A DNA stretch of 64,000 nt from Thermoplasmatales archaeon. Its GTDB lineage: Archaea > Thermoplasmatota > Thermoplasmata > Thermoplasmatales > GCA-001856825. Numbering within the stretch: the first letter of the stretch is position 1; every line of letters begins with the position of its first letter. Below are positions 50,737 through 57,808 of this stretch, piece after piece. A program made the translations under genes and the position numbers. The notes below the pieces were generated by a model. That model did not search any database. It had not been told where the DNA came from and saw only the letters and a list, made by a program, of their open reading frames with translations. The stretch lies in contig JAJSLL010000007.1 of the NCBI GenBank assembly GCA_026127935.1, positions 1 through 64,000 on the forward strand, read 5' to 3'.

Positions 50737-52521
50737 GTGCCTATAGATCCGGAATATCCACGCATCGAAGATCATGGAGTATTGTTGAACAATAGAACCG
50801 CAGCTCTTGTATCAAAGTTTGGCGAGGTCGACTTTGCCTGTTTCCCCAATTTTGATTCCCAGATGGTGTTTTCCTCCATACTAGATAGGAAGAAGGGAGG
50901 CTATTTCAGCATTCGTCCTCTCAACAAGAATCTGGAATCCAGACAGTTCTATGAGCCAGACACGAACATTCTGCACACCCTTTTCACGGAAAAGAGGAAC
51001 AAGATAGTGTCGATAATGGACTTTTTGCCAATGAATTTCGAACATTCGGTATACTTCTCAGAGATCCACAGAAGGATTGAGACGTATGCCGATGTTAACA
51101 TCGAAGTTGACTTCAGTCCGTTCATATCCAGTATTAGGAAGTCGGTTGAAAAAGCTGATGGGAAAGGGTACATCGTTTTCTCCAACGACTCGAGCCAGTT
51201 TCTTTCAACGGATCTAGAACTCGATATCAAAGATGACTCGGTTTGTGGGGCAGTGAACATCCCTGCTACTGAAGTGAAGTGGGTAGTGACAACTCACAAT
51301 CTTAAGAAAGCATACCCTCCTGCACTCTTTGCGAGTGAAGACAGGTTGTGGCAGACTAGGAAATTCTGGAAGACCTGGCTGATGAGATCAAAATATCAGG
51401 GAATTTACTATGACGTTGTCAACAGATCGTTACTCACGCTCAAGGGACTGTTCTTCGACCCCAATAATTTCATGGTGGCATCTCCGACCACTTCCCTACC
51501 GGAGTCAATCGGTGGTGAGAGAAACTGGGATTACAGGTTCATGTGGGTAAGGGACACATCGTACGTTATTGAGGGCCTCGTACAGTTGGGTTACATAGAT
51601 GAAGCGACCAAATTCTACCTGTCCATCATAGATAGATTTGAGAAGGACGGAAAGTTGACTTCCATGTATAAAGTAAGCGAGGACTCTGTCATAGACGAGT
51701 CTTCACTGGATCTCTCTGGATACATGAATTCGGCCCCGGTTAGGATCGGTAATGGTGCGGAAAGTCAGCTCCAGATCGATCAGTATGCCTCGCTGATTGT
51801 CTCCCTGAGAATGCTGCTGGAGAATTCTGGATTTCTGAGTATCCATACCATGGAGAAGGCATTCGATATCGGAAACTCGCTCATCGATATTTGGAGAGAC
51901 CCGGATTCATCGATCTGGGAAATCAGAGGAGAGAGGAGAAACTACGTTTACTCAAAAGCCTTGGCCTGGAAGGCATTGGTAGATCTTGCGTGGCTTCATT
52001 CAAAGATGGGTGACGAGGAGAATGCTGCGTCGGTGATGAGTGAAGCTAGACAACTGCGTGAAGAGATATATGGGAAGGGAGTTTCGTCAAAGGGTTATTT
52101 CAAACAGAGTTACGAAACGGATGATATTGATTCCGCTCTCCTCAGGCTTCCTTTATTCGGTTTCTGCACAACCTCAGACAATGTGTACAGAAACACCTTC
52201 AGAGCCGTTGAGGAGAATCTGATGCCTGAGAGATTCCTATTCAAGCGATACACTCTTGACGACGGTCTCAAGGGAGAAGATAATGCATTTCTGATGGTGT
52301 CGTTCTGGTACATAAGGAACCTGATCTTGAATAAACAGTTGCAGACAGCTCACGATGGAATAATGATGATTCTGGACCTCCTCAATGACATTAACCTATT
52401 GCCAGAGGAGATAGAGTTCGTGACTCACCGTTACCTCGGTAATTATCCTCAAGCCTTCAGCCACCTTTCACTCATAACTACCATCATGGAATACAACAAT
52501 GCAGTCAAGACGCAGAAGTGA
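50737..52521 (+). CDS. GH15 glycoside hydrolase (glucoamylase or trehalase)
   Basis: From the GTG at 50737 the protein has 594 residues: an N-terminal beta-sandwich (to about 260) and the (alpha/alpha)6 barrel with GGERNWDYRFMWVRDTSYVIEGLVQLGY (substrate Arg/Trp region) and YVYSKALAWKALV, where the Lys/Trp segment fits GH15. TATA-like GATTTTAATGA about 26 bases before the GTG points to a leaderless mRNA. GH15 members in Thermoplasma include both glucoamylases and trehalases. An OtsB-like phosphatase is in this window, so trehalose turnover is a reasonable guess. There is no signal peptide, so the substrate is intracellular. Confidence 0.85.
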   Translation: MPIDPEYPRIEDHGVLLNNRTAALVSKFGEVDFACFPNFDSQMVFSSILDRKKGGYFSIRPLNKNLESRQFYEPDTNILHTLFTEKRNKIVSIMDFLPMNFEHSVYFSEIHRRIETYADVNIEVDFSPFISSIRKSVEKADGKGYIVFSNDSSQFLSTDLELDIKDDSVCGAVNIPATEVKWVVTTHNLKKAYPPALFASEDRLWQTRKFWKTWLMRSKYQGIYYDVVNRSLLTLKGLFFDPNNFMVASPTTSLPESIGGERNWDYRFMWVRDTSYVIEGLVQLGYIDEATKFYLSIIDRFEKDGKLTSMYKVSEDSVIDESSLDLSGYMNSAPVRIGNGAESQLQIDQYASLIVSLRMLLENSGFLSIHTMEKAFDIGNSLIDIWRDPDSSIWEIRGERRNYVYSKALAWKALVDLAWLHSKMGDEENAASVMSEARQLREEIYGKGVSSKGYFKQSYETDDIDSALLRLPLFGFCTTSDNVYRNTFRAVEENLMPERFLFKRYTLDDGLKGEDNAFLMVSFWYIRNLILNKQLQTAHDGIMMILDLLNDINLLPEEIEFVTHRYLGNYPQAFSHLSLITTIMEYNNAVKTQK

Positions 52522-52664
52522 AGGAGATCTACTTTTGTGCTAGGTGCACGAACTCTTAGATGTTGAAATAGGCCATATTTTGACGGATTGTAGGGCTTTT
52601 AACTAGAGTTGGAAACCAACCTCAGTAAGATTTAATAGGGTGATTTTGATTACTACTCAACAAG

Positions 52665-52689
52665 CGGTTGTTAACCGAAGGTGGTAAAC
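52665..52689 (+). promoter_or_regulatory. Inverted repeat and ribosome binding site before hsp20
   Basis: CGGTT-GTT-AACCG (52665-52677) is a perfect 5-base inverted repeat. TATA-like GATTTAATAG (about 52628-52637) puts transcription start near 52658, so the repeat lies in the leader or just after the start site. GGTGG (52680-52684) is the ribosome binding site of the ATG at 52690. The repeat may be bound by the ArsR-type protein encoded downstream, as with Phr in Pyrococcus. Confidence 0.45.
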
Positions 52690-53241
52690 ATGGTCAATAG
52701 AAAAAATAGACGAAAAGAAGATGACTTCTGGAGCGACGTCCAAGACTTCCTCCAGAACAACGACAGGGAATATAGGAGATTCATAGAAAGATGGTTCGAT
52801 ACTTTTGACGAGATCGAGAATATAAAGGAACAGGTCCAACCTGGAACTTATGTTTACGGATTCACATACAGATTAGGGGAAGACGGAAAACCAGAGTTCA
52901 AAGAATTTGGAAATATCCCCAGGGAGACTGGTGATTATTCGGAATTGCCGAACATGGAATACAGAGAACCGATAACGGACGTTCAGAAGAGGGAGAATGA
53001 AACTGACATTACGGTGGAGCTCCCGGGAGTTACCAAGAGCGACATATCGATCGAAACGAGGGACAATATTCTGGTCTTGAAAGTCGAAAAAGAGGGAAGG
53101 AAATATTACAAGGAAGTCGAACTTGATGATGAAGTCCCTCCTGAAAATATCAAGGCTTCGTATTCGAACGGAGTCCTAGACATAATAGTGAAGAAACCTC
53201 AAACAAAGAAGAAGACGGGGAAGAGGATTCCAGTAGATTAA
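52690..53241 (+). CDS. Hsp20/alpha-crystallin small heat-shock protein
   Basis: This protein of 183 residues has a charged helical N-terminus, a central insert, and a complete alpha-crystallin domain (about 100-175): VQKRENETDITVELPGVTKSDISIETRDNILVLKVEKEGRKYYKEVELDDEVPPENIKASYSNGVLDIIVKKP, containing the A-x-x-x-n-GVL motif (ASYSNGVLDI). The C-terminal RIPVD has the I-x-V anchor. It is a holdase chaperone forming oligomers. I chose ATG 52690 with GGTGG before it rather than a GTG at 52681. The ArsR-type gene follows after two bases. Confidence 0.92.
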   Translation: MVNRKNRRKEDDFWSDVQDFLQNNDREYRRFIERWFDTFDEIENIKEQVQPGTYVYGFTYRLGEDGKPEFKEFGNIPRETGDYSELPNMEYREPITDVQKRENETDITVELPGVTKSDISIETRDNILVLKVEKEGRKYYKEVELDDEVPPENIKASYSNGVLDIIVKKPQTKKKTGKRIPVD

Positions 53242-53243
53242 GC

Positions 53244-53780
53244 ATGACACCAGACCTGCTGGACCTCATTGATAATGACATCAGAAGAAAGATTATGAGC
53301 ATACTCTCCATTAGGCCCTCGTACACGTTCGAACTCGCAAGGTCGCTTGGGAGTTCGCAGCAGTTGATAGCAAAGCACATCAAGCTGCTGGAGGACAGTG
53401 GCTTGGTTTTCAAAGTGGGAAAAATAGAGTCGGATGAGGGTCCTCCCAGGATCCTTTACAAGGCCAATCACCCCCTCCTTTCCCTCTTACAGTTCATAGA
53501 AAGCATATCAGTTTTCACTAACGAGGAGGAAGAGTCGGAAACTCTGGGAGGTACCTTGCAGGATCTCATAGTGCAATTGAAAGAGATCGATAACAGGATC
53601 AGGCTCCTGGAGGGCGACCTCAAGGAAATGATCTCTACTAAACAGAGACTTTTGCTCGCAATTAACGGTCTCCTTCCGGATACCGAAACTTCACTGTTCT
53701 TCAGGATGATAGATGAAGCTTTCGAGAAGGGGAATTTTGATCTGTTTTTTCAGGCAGTGAAGAATCGCACAATGGAATGA
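53244..53780 (+). CDS. ArsR-type winged-helix regulator, possible heat-shock repressor
   Basis: This 178-residue protein has an N-terminal ArsR/HTH_20 winged helix (DLIDNDIRRKIMSILSIRPSYTFELARSLGSSQQLIAKHIKLLEDSGLV) and a C-terminal coiled coil (LQDLIVQLKEIDNRIRLLEGDLKEMI). It starts two bases after the hsp20 stop, so both are on one mRNA. In Thermococcales, the related Phr protein represses hsp20 and its own gene. A similar feedback loop here is inferred from this arrangement, not proven. Confidence 0.8.
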   Translation: MTPDLLDLIDNDIRRKIMSILSIRPSYTFELARSLGSSQQLIAKHIKLLEDSGLVFKVGKIESDEGPPRILYKANHPLLSLLQFIESISVFTNEEEESETLGGTLQDLIVQLKEIDNRIRLLEGDLKEMISTKQRLLLAINGLLPDTETSLFFRMIDEAFEKGNFDLFFQAVKNRTME

Positions 53781-53975
53781 AAAGCGAAAGGAGCAGATCA
53801 GATCGCCTGTCACTCATCATACTCAGTTAAGGCTAAACTCATCACACTGCTCCTAATGGCTTAGCATATGATCACTTCCCTTTGAATAGTTCTTTTCATT
53901 TGTGGCAGTTACTTTCATCTGAATGAGCGGATATTTCTCCGTAACATATTTATAGAAATTTGATTTGAAATCGCT

Positions 53976-54608
53976 GTGCCCCAGGTACCTTCAGTCGCAG
54001 AGACTAAGAAGAATCTGTCAAAGAAATCCAAGGTCATGATCGTCGTGGTCATCATACTGGCGGTCACAACCATCGGAGTGTCTGGAGTCCATGAGCTTAC
54101 TCTAAGCAGATCCCTCTCTCCGGGCAACATGATTTTGAATTCGAGTGAGATCGAAACGGTAATGCACAACAGTAGTAGATGGAATGTTGCCTTTCTGCCA
54201 AGTGGAGACAATATTGCGAGTGCCGACTATACCAATGCGTCCCCAGTCCCTCCCTTTGGAGGGAACGTAACCTCTCCGAACATAATACTGGCAATCATCG
54301 AGAACTCATCAAACAGGTCGGCGCTCTCCGGATACCACTACCTGGAATCGCACCTGCTTTCAGTAATTTCAAGTGGAGTGGCTCTGGGAAGGTTGACGAA
54401 CATCAGCATTGCCAACTATTCTGGAGATTATTTCGGTTTCTATAATTCCACAAAGAGCATAGGTGCGATTGTGGCGACCGAAGCCAATTACATCATAGTC
54501 GTCATTGTCTATAATCTAGAACCGGGCGAACTCACCCACCTGTTCAAACTGCAGGTAGACAAGATCATCAAAATAACTGGACATGATTCTTCTCATTTCA
54601 TAATTTAG
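53976..54608 (+). CDS. Single-pass membrane-anchored exported protein, uncharacterised
   Basis: This 210-residue protein has a Lys-rich N-terminus (KKNLSKKSKV), one membrane segment (about 18-38, MIVVVIILAVTTIGVSGV) and an outer domain with several N-glycosylation-type sites (NSSEI, HNSSRW, ENSSNRS, NYSGD). The C-terminal part (LEPGELTHLFKLQVDKIIKITG) ends with a helix. No family is recognised. The GTG start (VPQVP...) lies about 26 bases after TATA-like ACATATTTATA, indicating leaderless translation. Confidence 0.6.
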   Translation: MPQVPSVAETKKNLSKKSKVMIVVVIILAVTTIGVSGVHELTLSRSLSPGNMILNSSEIETVMHNSSRWNVAFLPSGDNIASADYTNASPVPPFGGNVTSPNIILAIIENSSNRSALSGYHYLESHLLSVISSGVALGRLTNISIANYSGDYFGFYNSTKSIGAIVATEANYIIVVIVYNLEPGELTHLFKLQVDKIIKITGHDSSHFII

Positions 54609-54707
54609 AAATGTACCATTGCACCGTTCAGAATCCTTGCAAACGAATATAAAAATGGAAATTCACACATGAAATAGTAAGTCTTATAGTTCACCAAAAC
54701 GAGAAAT

Positions 54708-55274
54708 ATGGGATTAGGATTGTTACTAGTGTATTCAAGACGTGGAGATACGGGAGAGACGGACACCCCTTCCGGAAAGAGAGTGACGAAGGACACCCCA
54801 GTCATTGAATGGGAGGGAACTCTGGACGAACTGATATCGCATATAGGTTATTCGAAAGTACAGCTACCGTGGGACGATATGAAAAGGGATCTTTCTCAGG
54901 TGCAGACCGATCTGTTCCACATGGGGGAAGAGATACTAACATCAGGCAAGGGACGTAAGCTAAGAGACGAAGGAGTATCTTGGATGGAGGGCAGGATAGC
55001 TACCTACCTCAAGGAGATAGGAGAAGTCAAGCTGTTCGTCATCCCCGGTGGGTCGCAAGAAGCTGCTGTCCTGCAACTATCGCGTGCCGTGACACGGAGG
55101 GCAGAGAGAAGGCTCGTAGAACTCAACATCATGGAGAGGGTCAATCCGCTTTCCCTGCAGTACATAAACAGGCTCTCCTCCCTGATCTTCATGATGGCAC
55201 TCACCGCAAACAAGCGAAGGAAATTTACTGAGGTATTGTTCCCATGGCCCAACCCAGACACCCAGAGCAAGTGA
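54708..55274 (+). CDS. PduO-type cob(I)alamin adenosyltransferase
   Basis: This 188-residue protein shows YSRRGDTGETD (ATP-binding N-terminal loop), RVTKDTPVIEWEGTLDELISHIGY, FVIPGGSQEAAVLQLSRAVTRRAERRLVEL and QYINRLSSLIFMMAL. These are the marks of PduO-type ATP:cobalamin adenosyltransferases. It makes adenosylcobalamin for B12-dependent enzymes. A TATA-like CTTATAG about 25 bases before the ATG indicates a leaderless mRNA. The cupin gene follows 33 bases later. Confidence 0.9.
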   Translation: MGLGLLLVYSRRGDTGETDTPSGKRVTKDTPVIEWEGTLDELISHIGYSKVQLPWDDMKRDLSQVQTDLFHMGEEILTSGKGRKLRDEGVSWMEGRIATYLKEIGEVKLFVIPGGSQEAAVLQLSRAVTRRAERRLVELNIMERVNPLSLQYINRLSSLIFMMALTANKRRKFTEVLFPWPNPDTQSK

Positions 55275-55307
55275 TGATATTCAAATAGAAACTCGTGATA
55301 ACGCTGC

Positions 55308-55661
55308 ATGGCTCAATCTGTTGTTAAGGGAGCCTCTGAGATAGAACAACTGGACCTAGAGGGTGGGGGAAAAATCAGGTGGCTTATCACCCACAAAGAC
55401 GGAGCGAGAAATTTCTCGATGAGACTGATAACGGTTCCGAAGGGCCAATCAACTCCTGACCATAGCCACGATTATGAACATGAGATATTCGTACTTGAGG
55501 GAAAGGGAGAGGCGACCCTAGATGGTAAGACTACTCTCTTCAACCGAGACAGCTTCCTGTTCATTCCTGGGGGAGTGATGCACACATTGATGGCTCTAAA
55601 AGATCTGAAACTGATTTGCATTGTCCCAATTTCTGCTGCAATAAAGATACTAGGTCCCTGA
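55308..55661 (+). CDS. Small cupin-domain protein
   Basis: This 117-residue protein is a single cupin: motif 1 STPDHSHDYEHEIFVLEGKGEATLDG (H, H, E metal ligands) and motif 2 FLFIPGGVMHTLMALKD (His). It likely binds a metal ion. The substrate is not readable; quercetinase-like, sugar isomerase or sensor functions are all known in the fold. It may be co-transcribed with the adenosyltransferase gene. Confidence 0.8.
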   Translation: MAQSVVKGASEIEQLDLEGGGKIRWLITHKDGARNFSMRLITVPKGQSTPDHSHDYEHEIFVLEGKGEATLDGKTTLFNRDSFLFIPGGVMHTLMALKDLKLICIVPISAAIKILGP

Positions 55662-55754
55662 ACAATCTTTTGATGTGCTGAGAGCCACATTTGCTGATAC
55701 ACGGTGAGCAATTAGAAAACAGAGTTTAAAAAAATAAAGAAAAAAGTGGGAAAA

Positions 55755-57002
55755 TTACTCCACAGATGCGTACTTCTTGTTGAGTTTCTCTGGGGTCGTG
55801 AATTTGAAGAACCGCTCAAAGATAGGATCTGCAGTGCCCATCAGGGTCATCCAGTAGATTCTAGCCATGCTCATTTTCATAAAGTGTTTGGTGGCCGTCG
55901 GGGGGTACGGAACAACTGGATTCTTGTAATCTGCAATTACAAATGTTGCCTTCCCGTATGCTGTGTCGAACGGACAGTTTATTCTCCCATTGAACTCGGA
56001 ATATTTTCCCTGAATGAGTTCAGAAACCGCCATAGCCTCAAGATGTGCGGTCACACCAGTCTTGGATGTAGGTAACGTATTGCAATCTCCTATGGCAAAC
56101 GCGTCGTCGTATCCAGGTATTTTCATGTGGTTCTTGTCGGCCTTTATGAACCTGTCTTCGTCCTGAACTGTCTCCGGGGTGAACTTGATTTTAGGTCCCT
56201 TGCAAGGTGGAACAATTATGGGAAGATCGTACTTCAACGATTCCCCCTCAAGCGAATTGATCGTCTTGTTTTGAACGTCGATCGTATCAACATCGAAGAA
56301 AGGCATTACCTCGATTCCCCTTTCCTTCACCATGGGTTCTACTACCCTATTCATGGGTTCTGCCGAATAGGCCCTTGGAAAAGGTGTGAAGAACACTATC
56401 CTTGACTTCCCCTTTGTCCCTGTTTTCGCAGGATCGTTCCCGTTGGAAGGCGAAATGGAATCAGAGATTCCAACACTCATACCCATTCCTCTAAGACGCT
56501 CCTCCAGAAGGAAGGCTCCCTCCAGCAGAGAAGGGGGGCATTTGCAAGTTGGAGATGCCTGGCCAATTGCAATTGTACCGCCCTTGAAATTCTTGACGTG
56601 GGACCACAGTTTCTGAGAGTTGTAAACGCTGGAGTGATAGTCTCCATACTCGTCGTAGATTTGTCTTAATCCTGGAATAGAGTCGGGATCTGGAGAGGTG
56701 CCTGTGGCTATTGCAATATAGTCGTAGTTGTAGACTACCTTCCTTGACCCGTACGCCTTTCTTTCATCCAGATTTATCTCTGTAATCTCGTCCTTGACGA
56801 AATTTACTCCCGGTCTAACCAGTTCTCCGATAGGCCTGGATATTTTTCTTTTTGAACCTTTAAAGGCTATATATAGGAACCATGGCTGGTAGAAATGCAG
56901 GTCACTCTTATCGACTATGGTTACATCAAATTCGTTTGTATCCAAGTGGTTTGCGAGGATGAGACCTCCGCCACCACCGCCAATTATCAGTACCTTCTTC
57001 AT
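55755..57002 (-). CDS. sqr: Sulfide:quinone oxidoreductase-like flavoprotein
   Basis: This 415-residue protein begins VLIIGGGGGGLILANHL (FAD) and contains KLWSHVKNFKGGTIAIGQ, CKCPPSLLEGAFLL (C-x-C), VPPCKGPKI (Cys of SQR) and AIGDCNTLPTSKTGVTAHLEAM. The C-terminal LMGTADPIFERFFKF is the amphipathic membrane-association end of SQRs. It oxidises sulfide and passes electrons to quinone. It is encoded 13 bases after tusA in the dsrE-tusA-sqr unit, so sulfane sulfur transfer and sulfide oxidation are linked. Confidence 0.9.
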   Translation of the reverse strand: MKKVLIIGGGGGGLILANHLDTNEFDVTIVDKSDLHFYQPWFLYIAFKGSKRKISRPIGELVRPGVNFVKDEITEINLDERKAYGSRKVVYNYDYIAIATGTSPDPDSIPGLRQIYDEYGDYHSSVYNSQKLWSHVKNFKGGTIAIGQASPTCKCPPSLLEGAFLLEERLRGMGMSVGISDSISPSNGNDPAKTGTKGKSRIVFFTPFPRAYSAEPMNRVVEPMVKERGIEVMPFFDVDTIDVQNKTINSLEGESLKYDLPIIVPPCKGPKIKFTPETVQDEDRFIKADKNHMKIPGYDDAFAIGDCNTLPTSKTGVTAHLEAMAVSELIQGKYSEFNGRINCPFDTAYGKATFVIADYKNPVVPYPPTATKHFMKMSMARIYWMTLMGTADPIFERFFKFTTPEKLNKKYASVE

Positions 57003-57015
57003 GGCAATCTTCCGT

Positions 57016-57261
57016 TTATCTCTTGTTTATCTTTATTCTGATGACTATCTTGTCCGGCTCTTCTCTGGATTCCAATATCTCATTTCCAGTCTTCGTTGCC
57101 CATGCCTGAGTGTCAGCCTTAACTCCCTTGTCCGTAGCCCACATCTCGAATATGTCACCCACTTTGGAGTTCCTATAAGCTCTAGCAAGGTCCGTAATTG
57201 GACCCGGGCATGCCGCCCCTCTAGAATCTATTATCTTAACACCAACATCCATCTTCTTCAC
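57016..57261 (-). CDS. tusA: TusA-like sulfur carrier protein
   Basis: This 81-residue protein has the TusA signature DSRGAACPGPITDLARAYR (Cys18, CPxP motif) and the DIFEMWATDKGVKADTQAWATKTGNEI end of the SirA/TusA fold. It carries persulfide sulfur between sulfurtransferases. The gene sits one base after dsrE and 13 bases before sqr. In Thermoplasmatales and Sulfolobales, DsrE and TusA work together in thiosulfate handling. Confidence 0.92.
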   Translation of the reverse strand: MKKMDVGVKIIDSRGAACPGPITDLARAYRNSKVGDIFEMWATDKGVKADTQAWATKTGNEILESREEPDKIVIRIKINKR

Positions 57262-57262
57262 C

Positions 57263-57667
57263 TCATATGAAAAGTGTTTGTCCGCCTTCTGCTTGCTGGA
57301 GGAAAGTTGCTGCTCCTACCATATCGTCGACTATTGGGTCGAGATCCTCTCTCTTTATGCCCATAACACCGCACGCCATGGAGCAGGCGTAAACTTTTGC
57401 GCCGAATTCCTTGGCTTCCTTGATCATGCTGTACCAAGATGCAACGTGCTCCCTTGCCATCCCTTCCATCATGGTTTGCCCCATGTGTTCAAATTCCTTC
57501 GGCATTATCATCTTCTTCTCTCCCTTTGTAAAGCTCAGCAATCCCCAGAATGTCACAAAAATATTCACTTCAGATCCCATCGCAGCTGCTGCTTGTGAGA
57601 GAACTCCTGCGGAAAGAATCTTGTCCGTAGTTCCGCTGAATACTATTATAGATAGTTTATTCCCCAT
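57263..57667 (-). CDS. dsrE: DsrE family sulfurtransferase
   Basis: This 134-residue protein matches the DsrE/DsrF-like family (DUF1641-related DrsE group): IIVFSGTTDKILSAGVLSQAAAAMGSEVNIFVTFWGLLSF, YACSMACGVMGIKREDL with the conserved Cys pair (C-S-M-A-C) and FLQQAEGGQTLFI at the end. It binds persulfide on Cys and exchanges it with TusA. It is the first gene of the sulfur operon. A TATA-like GGATTAAATC lies about 30 bases upstream. Confidence 0.9.
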   Translation of the reverse strand: MGNKLSIIVFSGTTDKILSAGVLSQAAAAMGSEVNIFVTFWGLLSFTKGEKKMIMPKEFEHMGQTMMEGMAREHVASWYSMIKEAKEFGAKVYACSMACGVMGIKREDLDPIVDDMVGAATFLQQAEGGQTLFI

Positions 57668-57769
57668 AGGTCAACACCTAATTAGAAATGTTTTTCGGTG
57701 ATTTAATCCAATGCCTAAATATATTCATGGTTCTTATTGTTTTTAGGTAGGTTAAAGTCATTTAAAGTC

Positions 57770-57790
57770 CATGAAATCGACTTCATGAAG
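57770..57790. promoter_or_regulatory. Double palindrome between carB and dsrE
   Basis: CATGAA-ATCGAC-TTCATG (57770-57787) is an inverted repeat with six-base arms, overlapping the perfect palindrome CTTCATGAAG (57781-57790). It lies 19 bases downstream of the carB stop, on the far side of the dsrE promoter. It may be a terminator-like hairpin for carB or a protein-binding site; a repeat AAAGTC-N4-AAAGTC (about 57754-57769) is next to it. Confidence 0.35.
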
Positions 57791-57808
57791 CGATAAGCCA
57801 AACAAACA

